A stretch of 5,882 nucleotides of DNA from Spirochaetales bacterium (GCA_028284845.1 JANQQY010000433.1:1-5882), one strand, 5' to 3'. Counted from the first letter of the stretch, positions 1 through 5,567 are shown. Program-made: numbers and translations. Notes: a model not told the origin generated them from the sequence alone.

Positions 1-14
1 GGCCCTGAGTGCGG

Positions 15-20
15 TAGAGT
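15..20 (+). promoter_or_regulatory. -10-like hexamer TAGAGT, leaderless promoter candidate
   Basis: TAGAGT matches TATAAT at four of six positions (T1, A2, A4, T6). It is followed by exactly 6 nt and then ATG at 27, which places the expected transcription start on the A of that ATG. No Shine-Dalgarno sequence precedes either the ATG at 27 or the in-frame GTG at 21. The same hexamer-to-ATG geometry recurs before four other genes in the window, which is the main support. A -35 box, if present, would lie outside the window. Confidence 0.5.
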
Positions 21-26
21 GTGCCG

Positions 27-1673
27 ATGACCGCGCGAGAGAAGCTTCACCGTCGTGTCGTGGCAATAGGGTCGGGAAAGGGCGGCGTGGGCAAGTCGAC
101 GACGAGCGTGAACCTCGCGATTATCGCGGCGAAGTCTGGTCGGCGTGTTGGTGACGTTGATCTGGACCCCCTCTCCAATGTCGCGACGATTCTCGACATA
201 CCGGAGGCACGCGTCGAGCGTGCAGCGCGGGCGACGGCTCTCGCCAACTTGGATGGCAGTTCCCTCTCGGCCCAGACGGTGAACGTCTTCGATCGCCTCG
301 ATCTCCTCTTCCCATCGCCCAAGATTGGCCGTGGCGAGAGTGCCAAGCTCCGCGCACGTCTCTTTGAGACCTGGTCGCTGGAGCTCCTCTCGAACTACGA
401 CCTCCTTATCTGCGACATGCCTGCTGGCATCGGTCGTGAGGAGAACCTCGCCTTCTTGCCCCATATTGGTGCGCTCGTTGTCGTCACGAATCCGGAGCCG
501 ACCTCGCATGTCTCTGCGGGCGGCTACATCCGAGTGGCGCGGGAGATCCGCCCCGATCTCCCCATCCTTTTCTGGCACAACCGACACCGGGACGTCCTCC
601 CGAACGGGTTCCACCCGACCGACGTGATTGGCAACTACAACCGTTACGTAGACGACGAGTTGCGCATACCTCCTGGGGCGGCGAAGTCGATCCGAACGGT
701 CGCTACGGTCCCTGATGATCCGTCCCTCAACCTGCTTCAGCAGACGCTCTCCGTTGAGGCACATGTGCTCGGGAAGCTCCTGGACGCCGCTCAGATGCTC
801 CATAAGTCGGTGCTGGCTGGCATCCAGACGGGCGCGACTCTGGGGCAAGCCGAGGTGAACGAGCTTCGTTTCTATCTGAGCAGCCACCACGGTACGCTCG
901 TCCCGGAAGAGCTCTCAGGTGAGGTGAACACGATGATGCAGGCCGGGGCCAAGACCAAGGCTACCGGCTTCGACGCGCGTGCCGTCGACTCGTTCGTTCG
1001 GCGCTACGCCGATCATCCACTCACACGCCGCATTCGGGAGGCGATCGTAGCGATCGAGACAGCGGCCGAGACCGTGGTGGATCAGAGCCAGCTCTTCGCC
1101 CAGGGACGGGCTGATCGTCGTCCGGTGAATCTTGCGATCGTCCGTGTCCGCCGTATCCTCGACCAGATTCACCGGAAGCCCGGCGGGAAGTTCGAGCAGA
1201 ATCTTGGCGGAGTAGTGATGTGCTACCTTGCAATTCTGATGATCAGCGCCTCGCCAAAAGTCCGTTCGTTGATCGGGTCTGCGATACCGCGAAGAACGGA
1301 GTCTGGCCGGGTCGTCCGGGACCGAAGGACGCAGATTCGAAACCTCATTCAGAAGGACTCGGAGTATCATCGGAAGTATTTCTCGATGGTCCGAACGCTC
1401 TTCCCCGTGCTCGTGAAGCAGCTCAACCGACTTGTTGAGTCTACCGGCTGGAGAGCCCTTCTTCTTCGCGATCGCGAGGGCAAGGTGAACAAGAACGCCT
1501 ATCTGAAGCTCCTGACACACGTGCTTCACGATTCGATTCACGCAGGCCTTGGTGTCTACGTTGGTTTCCGGTTCAACAGTGCCGGACGTGCGATCGAGGA
1601 GGGTGCGAAGGATCTGATTCGAGCGGTTGAGTCCGGGAGAAAGCGGAAAGGGGGGAGGTCGAATGTACGGTAG
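27..1673 (+). CDS. MinD/ParA/FlhG-like P-loop ATPase with long C-terminal helical domain of unknown function
   Basis: Predicted cytoplasmic, membrane- or pole-associated ATPase of the deviant-Walker (SIMIBI) class; its cargo is unknown. Numbering from ATG 27 (548 aa): deviant Walker A KGGVGKST at 18-25 with signature lysine K18; switch-I-like DVDLDP at 43-48; Walker B DLLICDMPAG with D130; VTNPEPTS at 153-160, a motif style shared with MinD and FlhG. The ATPase core ends near residue 265. Residues about 270-548 are a mostly helical extension I do not recognise, with a conserved-looking His-rich patch (HVLHDSIHAGLG, starting at 498) and a basic tail (SGRKRKGGR). MinD and FlhG are normally about 260-300 aa, so this protein is almost twice as long. 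ATG 27 is preferred over GTG 21 because a -10-like hexamer ends 6 nt before it. The stop overlaps the next gene by 11 nt. The ATPase class is secure; the specific role (cell-pole, flagellar or envelope positioning) is inference. Confidence 0.88.
   Translation: MTAREKLHRRVVAIGSGKGGVGKSTTSVNLAIIAAKSGRRVGDVDLDPLSNVATILDIPEARVERAARATALANLDGSSLSAQTVNVFDRLDLLFPSPKIGRGESAKLRARLFETWSLELLSNYDLLICDMPAGIGREENLAFLPHIGALVVVTNPEPTSHVSAGGYIRVAREIRPDLPILFWHNRHRDVLPNGFHPTDVIGNYNRYVDDELRIPPGAAKSIRTVATVPDDPSLNLLQQTLSVEAHVLGKLLDAAQMLHKSVLAGIQTGATLGQAEVNELRFYLSSHHGTLVPEELSGEVNTMMQAGAKTKATGFDARAVDSFVRRYADHPLTRRIREAIVAIETAAETVVDQSQLFAQGRADRRPVNLAIVRVRRILDQIHRKPGGKFEQNLGGVVMCYLAILMISASPKVRSLIGSAIPRRTESGRVVRDRRTQIRNLIQKDSEYHRKYFSMVRTLFPVLVKQLNRLVESTGWRALLLRDREGKVNKNAYLKLLTHVLHDSIHAGLGVYVGFRFNSAGRAIEEGAKDLIRAVESGRKRKGGRSNVR
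1651..1658 (+). promoter_or_regulatory. Strong Shine-Dalgarno for the second operon gene
   Basis: GGGGGAGG lies 4 nt before ATG 1663, inside the 3' end of the ATPase gene. It is the only strong Shine-Dalgarno in the window, and it sits at the one gene that must be translated from within a transcript. It selects ATG 1663 over the in-frame TTG at 1627. An ATG at 1687 is possible but would lose part of the positively charged N-region of the signal peptide. Confidence 0.65.
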
Positions 1674-2610
1674 GGGCGCGCGTCGGATGACCCTGCGGGC
1701 GGTCGCGAGTATCGCTCTCGCCCTTCTTGCCGGCCCCGTCGTTGCGGACGCTTCGCTTGTGGAGGACCAGCTCGAACGTCTGACTGTAGGGGCGCTCGTC
1801 CAGGTCGAGACAAGTGATGCAACTCGGTTTCAAGGTAGGCTCCTCGATCGCCTTGAGGACCGGATCGAGATCGTTCTCGCGAACGGATCCATTGTTCAAA
1901 TCGCACGGAGCGCGATCGTTGAGGCGCGCGAGTTGATCGATGATGTGAGGCAGCTCTTTGAGGACTCGGCAGCCAATCGGCTCATTGTCATGCCCACCGG
2001 GTTCCCGCTGGAGCCTGGAGAGTTTCATGTGGCGTCACAGGAGATCATAGCCGTCACCGGTAGCTACGGTGTCACCCAATCGCTCAGCGTCTGGGGCGGC
2101 ATCAGCATTCCGGGGGCGCTCTTCAGCCTACGAGGGAGCTTCCGCGTCGGCTCCTCAACCGGATTGAGTGTAGGCGGCTTTCTTGGTGCATCGTGGCTTG
2201 AGCTTGAACTGGGCCCTCTTGTGCTTCCCTACGCCCTCGCATCATTCGGTGATCCAACTGACAGCTTTACGATTGGGAGCGGATTTGCGATGACCTTCTC
2301 AGACGGCTTCACGATCCCCGGTGTCGTCCTCGCGCTTGGCGGGAAACGCGCAATCAATCCCGGCAGTGCCGTCGTAATCGAAAACTGGATCATCTGGGCC
2401 AAGCGTTCCGGCGAGGGGACCGAGGCATTGGACTGGGTGCCGAGGGCTTTTGCTCCCGCCGCGGTCTTCCGCATCGCCGGAAACCGTCTGAGCTGGGACA
2501 TCGGCGCCGTGGTTCCGGTTCTCGTAGACGGTCCCCGCGGCGGACCCTACTTCGTTCAGGACCCGGTGATCCCGATACCCATCCTCTCCGTCACCTACCG
2601 GATCTGGTAG
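1663..2610 (+). CDS. Secreted protein with Sm-like N-terminal domain and beta-rich, probably outer-membrane, body
   Basis: A 315-aa exported protein of unknown function. Residues 1-30 form a signal peptide: basic GRGARR, a hydrophobic run (AVASIALALLAGPVV) and a cleavage-like ADA-S near 30. Residues about 40-90 have the strand pattern of a small Sm/LSM- or SH3-like barrel: VGALVQVETSD, FQGRLLDRLEDRIEIVL, NGSIVQIARSAIVEAR. From about 125 the sequence alternates short amphipathic, Gly- and Ser-rich strands (SYGVTQSLSVWGGISI, GLSVGGFLGASWLEL, TIGSGFAMTFSDGF) and ends in SVTYRIW, an aromatic C-terminus as in BAM-inserted outer-membrane barrels. The start overlaps the ATPase stop by 11 nt, implying co-transcription and translational coupling. 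The gene ends 10 nt from a convergent gene. I do not recognise a named family. Export is well supported, the barrel moderately so, and the Sm-like fold is a pattern reading only. Confidence 0.8.
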   Translation: MYGRGARRMTLRAVASIALALLAGPVVADASLVEDQLERLTVGALVQVETSDATRFQGRLLDRLEDRIEIVLANGSIVQIARSAIVEARELIDDVRQLFEDSAANRLIVMPTGFPLEPGEFHVASQEIIAVTGSYGVTQSLSVWGGISIPGALFSLRGSFRVGSSTGLSVGGFLGASWLELELGPLVLPYALASFGDPTDSFTIGSGFAMTFSDGFTIPGVVLALGGKRAINPGSAVVIENWIIWAKRSGEGTEALDWVPRAFAPAAVFRIAGNRLSWDIGAVVPVLVDGPRGGPYFVQDPVIPIPILSVTYRIW

Positions 2611-2620
2611 CGACTGTCGA

Positions 2621-3007
2621 TCATCGCTCCTGAAAGAGCTCCACCGACTCACCATCAGGTCCGTTCACAAAGGCGATGCGAACCGGGAAGGGAGGGTCGG
2701 AGGGAATGTCGACATCCTTTGGTGCCACCGACTCCTCTGCGCCGTTCTGAACAGCGTGGGCATAGGCTGAGTCGATGTCATCTGTCCGCAGAGCGAAATG
2801 GAAGTAGCTCCCGGTAACGCCCGCACTCTCCGGGCGTTCGAATAGCTCAAGCATCGAGCCATCTCCCAGGTCGAGCATCGCCGCCTGCGGGCTTTCGCCC
2901 CAGCGCCGCGCGAGCCGAAGCCCGAGCGCGGTCTCGTAGAACCCGATCGATCGTTCGATGTCCGAAACGTTGAGTGCGAAGTGGTGCAATCCAATGGCGC
3001 GTTCCAT
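2621..3007 (-). CDS. VOC-superfamily (glyoxalase/dioxygenase fold) metalloprotein
   Basis: A 128-aa single-chain VOC protein, the usual length for two beta-alpha-beta-beta-beta modules. Module one opens with IGLHHFALNVSDIERSIGFY (5-24), the classic N-terminal signature including the SIGFYetaLGL segment; module two starts near SYFHFALRTDDIDSAY (67-82). Candidate metal ligands occupy the canonical places: H8 or H9, E54 in MLELFE, H70 and E123 in ESVELF. All four are present, so a metal-dependent enzyme is plausible: glyoxalase I-type lyase, epimerase or ring-cleaving dioxygenase. The substrate cannot be read from sequence. It lies 25 nt downstream of the AraC-type regulator on the same strand and probably acts in the same pathway as the divergent oxygenase. 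A -10-like hexamer 5 nt before the ATG suggests it also has its own leaderless promoter. There is no Shine-Dalgarno. Confidence 0.9.
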   Translation of the reverse strand: MERAIGLHHFALNVSDIERSIGFYETALGLRLARRWGESPQAAMLDLGDGSMLELFERPESAGVTGSYFHFALRTDDIDSAYAHAVQNGAEESVAPKDVDIPSDPPFPVRIAFVNGPDGESVELFQER

Positions 3008-3012
3008 GCCTG

Positions 3013-3018
3013 ATAGTA
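3013..3018 (-). promoter_or_regulatory. -10-like hexamer TACTAT before the VOC gene
   Basis: On the minus strand TACTAT (T1, A2, A5, T6 match TATAAT) is followed by 5 nt (CAGGC) and ATG at 3007. It sits in the 25-nt gap after the regulator stop codon. It would allow leaderless transcription of the VOC gene independent of, or added to, read-through from the regulator. No -35 element is obvious, and the position inside a same-strand gene pair makes it less certain than the others. Confidence 0.42.
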
Positions 3019-3032
3019 GGCGTCACGCTGCC

Positions 3033-3863
3033 TCACCGCAAGCGCGTGGCGGAGTCATCTCCCAGGCGGAGCTCCGACGGCGGGACGCCGGTGTGATCTC
3101 GGACACGCCGCGAGAGATGGAACTGCGTCTTGAAGCCGCTCTGCCGTGCGACCTCCGTGAGCGAGAGTCCCGTCGACCGAATGAGGTCGACCGCTTTCTC
3201 CGTGCGCACGCGCCAGAGGTACTCGTGCGGCGTGGTGGAAAGGTGAGTTCGAAAGAGACGCGCCAGGTGTTGTTGAGACACTCCCGCGGCTGTCGCAATC
3301 GCTCCCACGCCTTCAATGCGCGCGGTCTTGATGTGGATCTCGTCGATGGCTCGAGCCAGGGCGCGCGGAAGCCTCTGATCGTTCGGTGGTGCACCTTCGA
3401 GCCGCGCGATTCCGGCATCTGCGGCGAACGTGAGAAGCACCGCCCCGCACAGCGCGAAGTATGCCTTCCGCGCGCCCCAGCGGGGGTCGTCCTTGAGTCG
3501 CGTGCCTACTCGAGCAAGGTCCCGAATCGTTCCCGGCGTTCGAAACACCTGGCCTTCGATGCTCCCGAGTCGCCCCCCGAATGATGGCTCCAGCACCGGC
3601 TCACGAGCCTCTACCCAGCCGTGATGCGTGCTCGATCCGTCGGAGAAGGCAAAACGCTCCCGCCGGTGCGGGAGGAGCAGAATGCACTCGCCGGCTTGGA
3701 GATCTGATCGCCTGCCGTTGATCCAGATCCGAGCGCTTCCGTCCCATACGTATACAAGTTGAAGGTTCGGCTGGATACGCGGACCCAGGCGGCCGTGCGG
3801 CGGATATATGACGTCTCCTATGGTCAGCTCGGGCTCACCCTGCCATATGTTCATCTGAGACAT
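3033..3863 (-). CDS. AraC-family transcriptional regulator with N-terminal cupin sensor
   Basis: A 276-aa DNA-binding regulator. Residues about 12-90 form an AraC-type cupin ligand pocket (PPHGRLGPRI at 21-30, VYVWDGSARIWINGRR, then AGECILLLPHRRERFAF). A helical linker (about 135-155) leads to the C-terminal AraC/XylS domain with two helix-turn-helix units: first GVGAIATAAGVSQQHLARLF (185-204), then LSLTEVARQSGF (about 233-244) with QFHLSRRVRDHTGVPPSELR completing the family signature. The length is typical. The frame stays open upstream to 4160, but that part is antisense to the oxygenase gene; ATG 3863 is chosen because the cupin begins just after it. ATG 3854 and GTG 3887 are alternatives, and no Shine-Dalgarno decides. 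It is divergent from the oxygenase gene over 54 nt and followed by the VOC gene, the usual arrangement of a local activator. Its inducer is unknown. Confidence 0.92.
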   Translation of the reverse strand: MSQMNIWQGEPELTIGDVIYPPHGRLGPRIQPNLQLVYVWDGSARIWINGRRSDLQAGECILLLPHRRERFAFSDGSSTHHGWVEAREPVLEPSFGGRLGSIEGQVFRTPGTIRDLARVGTRLKDDPRWGARKAYFALCGAVLLTFAADAGIARLEGAPPNDQRLPRALARAIDEIHIKTARIEGVGAIATAAGVSQQHLARLFRTHLSTTPHEYLWRVRTEKAVDLIRSTGLSLTEVARQSGFKTQFHLSRRVRDHTGVPPSELRLGDDSATRLR

Positions 3864-3871
3864 GTTGGCGG

Positions 3872-3877
3872 AGAATC
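3872..3877 (-). promoter_or_regulatory. Weak -10-like GATTCT before the AraC-type gene
   Basis: Minus-strand GATTCT matches TATAAT at A2, T3 and T6 only and ends 8 nt before ATG 3863, which would give a leader of about 2 nt. It is the best hexamer in the region but is much weaker than those before the other genes, and there is no -35 element. The regulator may be poorly expressed or need activation. Confidence 0.2.
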
Positions 3878-3884
3878 CCGATAT

Positions 3885-3898
3885 CACGCAAGAGCGTG
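3885..3898. promoter_or_regulatory. Perfect inverted repeat CACGC-N4-GCGTG, candidate operator
   Basis: CACGC (3885-3889) and GCGTG (3894-3898) are exact inverted copies separated by AAGA, in the 54-nt divergent gap between the regulator and oxygenase genes. Relative to a transcription start at 3918 it spans about -33 to -20. It also lies 22-35 nt upstream of the regulator ATG, so one bound protein could affect both promoters. AraC proteins more often bind direct repeats; a weaker pair, CCGATATCAC (3878-3887) and GCGATACTAC (3904-3913), matches at 7 of 10 positions and is an alternative. The binding protein is inferred from position only. Confidence 0.4.
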
Positions 3899-3905
3899 CC
3901 GTGGC

Positions 3906-3911
3906 GATACT
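3906..3911 (+). promoter_or_regulatory. -10-like hexamer GATACT before the oxygenase gene
   Basis: GATACT (A2, T3, A4, T6 match TATAAT) is followed by exactly 6 nt (ACATCC) and ATG 3918, giving a leaderless geometry. The place for a -35 box holds no TTGACA-like sequence and is instead overlapped by the inverted repeat at 3885-3898. This fits a promoter that depends on an activator such as the divergent AraC-type protein. Confidence 0.42.
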
Positions 3912-3917
3912 ACATCC

Positions 3918-4856
3918 ATGAGTGAACTGGTCATGTTTGATCCCACTGAGGTGGGGGAGGAGAGCTCGGCGTTCTATCGTGAGCACGGGTATCTGGTGGT
4001 CCGAGACGCCCTCAGGCCGGCCGAGGTCGACGAGATCCTGGGCGAGAGTCTCTCCATCGTGCGTGGTGAGCGAGGTGAGATCCACAACTACAGCGCGCCT
4101 CCTGCCCTTGCGTCGGACGAAGACGTGCTTGGTGGTGTCCTCTGCATCCACCAGCCCCACGGTTCAAGTGAGGCGATGCTGAACTACCTCTCGCAGGAGA
4201 CGATTGTCGACGTGCTTACCGGCGTGATCGGTCCGAACGTGAAGTGCATGCAATCGATGCTCTTTATCAAGTCGTCCGGTAAGCCCGGTCAGGCCTGGCA
4301 TCAGGACGAAGACTTCATCCCCACGCGTGATCGATCGCTCTGTGGCGCTTGGATTGCTCTTGACGACGCGACAACCCAGAATGGTTGTCTCTGGATCATA
4401 CCGGGCAGTCATAGGCGCGGAGTTCTCTGGCCGCAGTATCCGCACGACGATCCACGATTCGACTGCACCGTTGAGTCATTCGACTTTCCCTATACAGACG
4501 ACGACGCAGTAGCAGTCGAGGTGCCTGCTGGCGCGGTCGTCTTCTTCAACGGGTACACCCTCCACCGTTCACTCCCAAACAACGCGCCGCAGGGGACTTT
4601 CAGGCGCGCGCTCGTGAACCACTACATGAGCGCCGAGTCGCTCCTCCCGTGGCGACACGAGGACGACAAGCCGATGGCCAAACAGGATTACCGAGGGATC
4701 GTCATGGTTGCAGGCGAAGACCCATACGCCTACAAGGGCACGTCGTCCGGCAACCTGCCGCACATCAGGCCGGACGGAAAAGGTGGCTGTGGAGATGGGC
4801 GGTACAGCCTGAGAGAGTTCAAGGCCGAAGGGATGCCAAAGAAGTCGATGCTCTAG
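3918..4856 (+). CDS. Phytanoyl-CoA dioxygenase (PhyH)-family Fe(II)/2-oxoglutarate oxygenase
   Basis: A 312-aa cytoplasmic non-haem iron oxygenase that would hydroxylate a small organic substrate while converting 2-oxoglutarate to succinate and CO2. The double-stranded beta-helix facial triad is visible: H128 and D130 in AWHQDED, and H216 in GYTLHRSLPNN. R229 or R230 in TFRRALVNHYM is the expected 2-oxoglutarate anchor. Other family hallmarks are GPNVKCMQSMLFIK (105-118), TRDRSLCGAWIALDDAT (136-152) and NGCLWIIPGSHRRGVLWP (155-172). Helices at the N-terminus (FYREHGYLVVRDAL) are also typical, and the length is normal. ATG 3918 is chosen over an upstream in-frame ATG at 3759 because the latter part is antisense to the regulator, and a -10-like hexamer ends 6 nt before 3918; ATG 3933 is less likely. 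It is divergent from the AraC-type gene, its likely regulator. The family is certain; the substrate is not, and the phytanoyl-CoA name should not be taken literally in bacteria. Confidence 0.93.
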   Translation: MSELVMFDPTEVGEESSAFYREHGYLVVRDALRPAEVDEILGESLSIVRGERGEIHNYSAPPALASDEDVLGGVLCIHQPHGSSEAMLNYLSQETIVDVLTGVIGPNVKCMQSMLFIKSSGKPGQAWHQDEDFIPTRDRSLCGAWIALDDATTQNGCLWIIPGSHRRGVLWPQYPHDDPRFDCTVESFDFPYTDDDAVAVEVPAGAVVFFNGYTLHRSLPNNAPQGTFRRALVNHYMSAESLLPWRHEDDKPMAKQDYRGIVMVAGEDPYAYKGTSSGNLPHIRPDGKGGCGDGRYSLREFKAEGMPKKSML

Positions 4857-4862
4857 CCGACG

Positions 4863-5546
4863 TTAGATCCCCAGCGCTTCGCGCTGTGCCGCGTAGATGG
4901 CCGTGATGCCCTCGTCCGCGGCATCCATGAGCTGGTCCAGTTGGCTCCGAGTGAAGGTGCCCTTCTCGCCGGTTCCCTGCACCTCTACGAGCGTCTCGTC
5001 TCGTTTGACCACATTCATGTCCACTTCCGCTGTTGAGTCGTTCGCGTAGTCGAGATCGGTGATGATCTTTCCACCGACAATCCCGACGCTGACCGCCGCG
5101 ACCTGACCGTACAAAAAGCTCTCGGGCTTGTATCCGCGCTCGTCCGCAATACCGCGCAAAGCGTCGTAGATCGCAACCCAACCGCCTGAGATGCTTGCTG
5201 TTCGCGTCCCACCGTCGGCCTCGATCACATCACAGTCCACCATGATCGAGATCTCTCCAAGCTCCTCCAGCTTCACTGCGGCCCGCAGGCTCCTTCCCAC
5301 CAGACGCTGTATCTCTGTGCTGCGCCCGTCCCGTTTCCCTATCTCCCGGCGTTTTCGTCCTCCGGGCGTGCTTCCCGGTAGCATTGCGTACTCGGCCGTG
5401 AGCCATCCTTTGCCGGAGTCCCGAAGAAAAGGCGGTACCGACTTCTCGATCGTCGCGGAACAGAGGACGCGGGTGTTCCCAAACGAGACCATACACGAGC
5501 CCGCCGGGTTCCGAAGAACATTTCGCTCGAACTGTAGAGGACGCAT
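4863..5546 (-). CDS. rph: Ribonuclease PH (tRNA nucleotidyltransferase), N-terminally short
   Basis: Phosphate-dependent 3'-to-5' exoribonuclease that trims tRNA 3' ends, normally a hexameric ring. The 227-aa product aligns end to end with RNase PH: GNTRVLCSATIE (23-34), VPPFLRDSGKGWLTAEYAMLPGS (37-59), GRSTEIQRLVGRSLRAAV (74-91) with R75 equivalent to the phosphate-binding R86 of the E. coli and B. subtilis enzymes, DCDVIEADGGTRTASISG (104-121) with T114 and R115, and DSTAEVDMNVV near the C-terminus with the metal-binding aspartates. Relative to those enzymes (about 238-245 aa) it begins 11 residues late: the usual MRxDGRxxxQ start is missing and the protein opens at RPLQFERN. No ATG, GTG, TTG or CTG occurs in frame for about 20 codons upstream, and a TACAAT hexamer ends 6 nt before ATG 5546, so this start is probably real. 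It converges on the oxygenase gene with a 6-nt gap. Confidence 0.96.
   Translation of the reverse strand: MRPLQFERNVLRNPAGSCMVSFGNTRVLCSATIEKSVPPFLRDSGKGWLTAEYAMLPGSTPGGRKRREIGKRDGRSTEIQRLVGRSLRAAVKLEELGEISIMVDCDVIEADGGTRTASISGGWVAIYDALRGIADERGYKPESFLYGQVAAVSVGIVGGKIITDLDYANDSTAEVDMNVVKRDETLVEVQGTGEKGTFTRSQLDQLMDAADEGITAIYAAQREALGI
4872..4886. other. Perfect hairpin CAGCGC-TTC-GCGCTG in the 3' end of rph
   Basis: A 6-bp perfect stem with a 3-nt loop lies in the last codons of rph and 16 nt past the oxygenase stop. Read on the minus strand it contains GCGAAGC, a sequence known to fold as an unusually stable DNA mini-hairpin. It has no following T-run in either direction, so it is not a classical intrinsic terminator. 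It could protect a 3' end or slow polymerase at the convergent junction, or it may be only codon-driven (Q-R-E-A-L). Confidence 0.35.
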
Positions 5547-5552
5547 GCGTCT

Positions 5553-5558
5553 ATTGTA
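5553..5558 (-). promoter_or_regulatory. -10 hexamer TACAAT of rph
   Basis: Minus-strand TACAAT differs from TATAAT at one position only and is followed by exactly 6 nt (AGACGC) and ATG 5546. It is the best -10 in the window. It predicts transcription starting on the start codon. The -35 position, inside the start of the divergent TPR gene, has no good match. It shares two base pairs (5557-5558) with the -10 of the divergent gene. Confidence 0.58.
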
Positions 5559-5562
5559 GACT
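5557..5562 (+). promoter_or_regulatory. -10-like hexamer TAGACT of the TPR gene
   Basis: TAGACT (T1, A2, A4, T6 match TATAAT) is followed by exactly 6 nt (CGAGGT) and ATG 5569. It physically overlaps the rph -10 on the other strand, so only one of the two promoters can be open at a time. Confidence 0.48.
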
Positions 5563-5563
5563 C

Positions 5564-5567
5564 GAGG
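5564..5567 (+). promoter_or_regulatory. GAGG, possible Shine-Dalgarno for an internal start at 5575
   Basis: GAGG is only 1 nt from ATG 5569 and so cannot serve it, but it is 7 nt from the second in-frame ATG at 5575, a good spacing. If the transcript starts at 5569 this element would not be in the RNA at all. It is therefore useful only if transcription begins further upstream, and start choice between 5569 and 5575 depends on that. Confidence 0.25.

Noticed and set aside
1..14. A possible end of an upstream gene before the ATPase.
   Set aside because: TGA at 6-8 could be a stop codon, but 14 bases give no way to test it.
915..1541. A 208-codon open frame on the minus strand inside the ATPase gene.
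   Set aside because: It lies opposite a frame with clear protein character and has no recognisable motif or ribosome-binding site; it is a GC-driven shadow.
2609..2628. Short inverted repeat AGCGA-N10-TCGCT at the first convergent junction, considered as a terminator.
   Set aside because: The stem is only 5 bp with a 10-nt loop and there is no T-run on either strand, so it is within chance expectation.
2958..3584. A 208-codon plus-strand open frame across the VOC start and the regulator.
   Set aside because: It spans two genes supported by family motifs on the other strand and its Arg/Ser-rich product is typical of an out-of-frame reading.
3759..3917. Upstream extension of the oxygenase frame to ATG 3759.
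   Set aside because: It overlaps the start of the regulator in antisense, shows no family similarity, and the normal PhyH N-terminus begins after ATG 3918 with a -10-like hexamer at the right distance.
3864..4160. The AraC-type reading frame stays open 99 codons upstream of ATG 3863.
   Set aside because: It is antisense to the oxygenase coding sequence, has no domain character, and the cupin begins right after ATG 3863; open antisense frames are common at this GC content.
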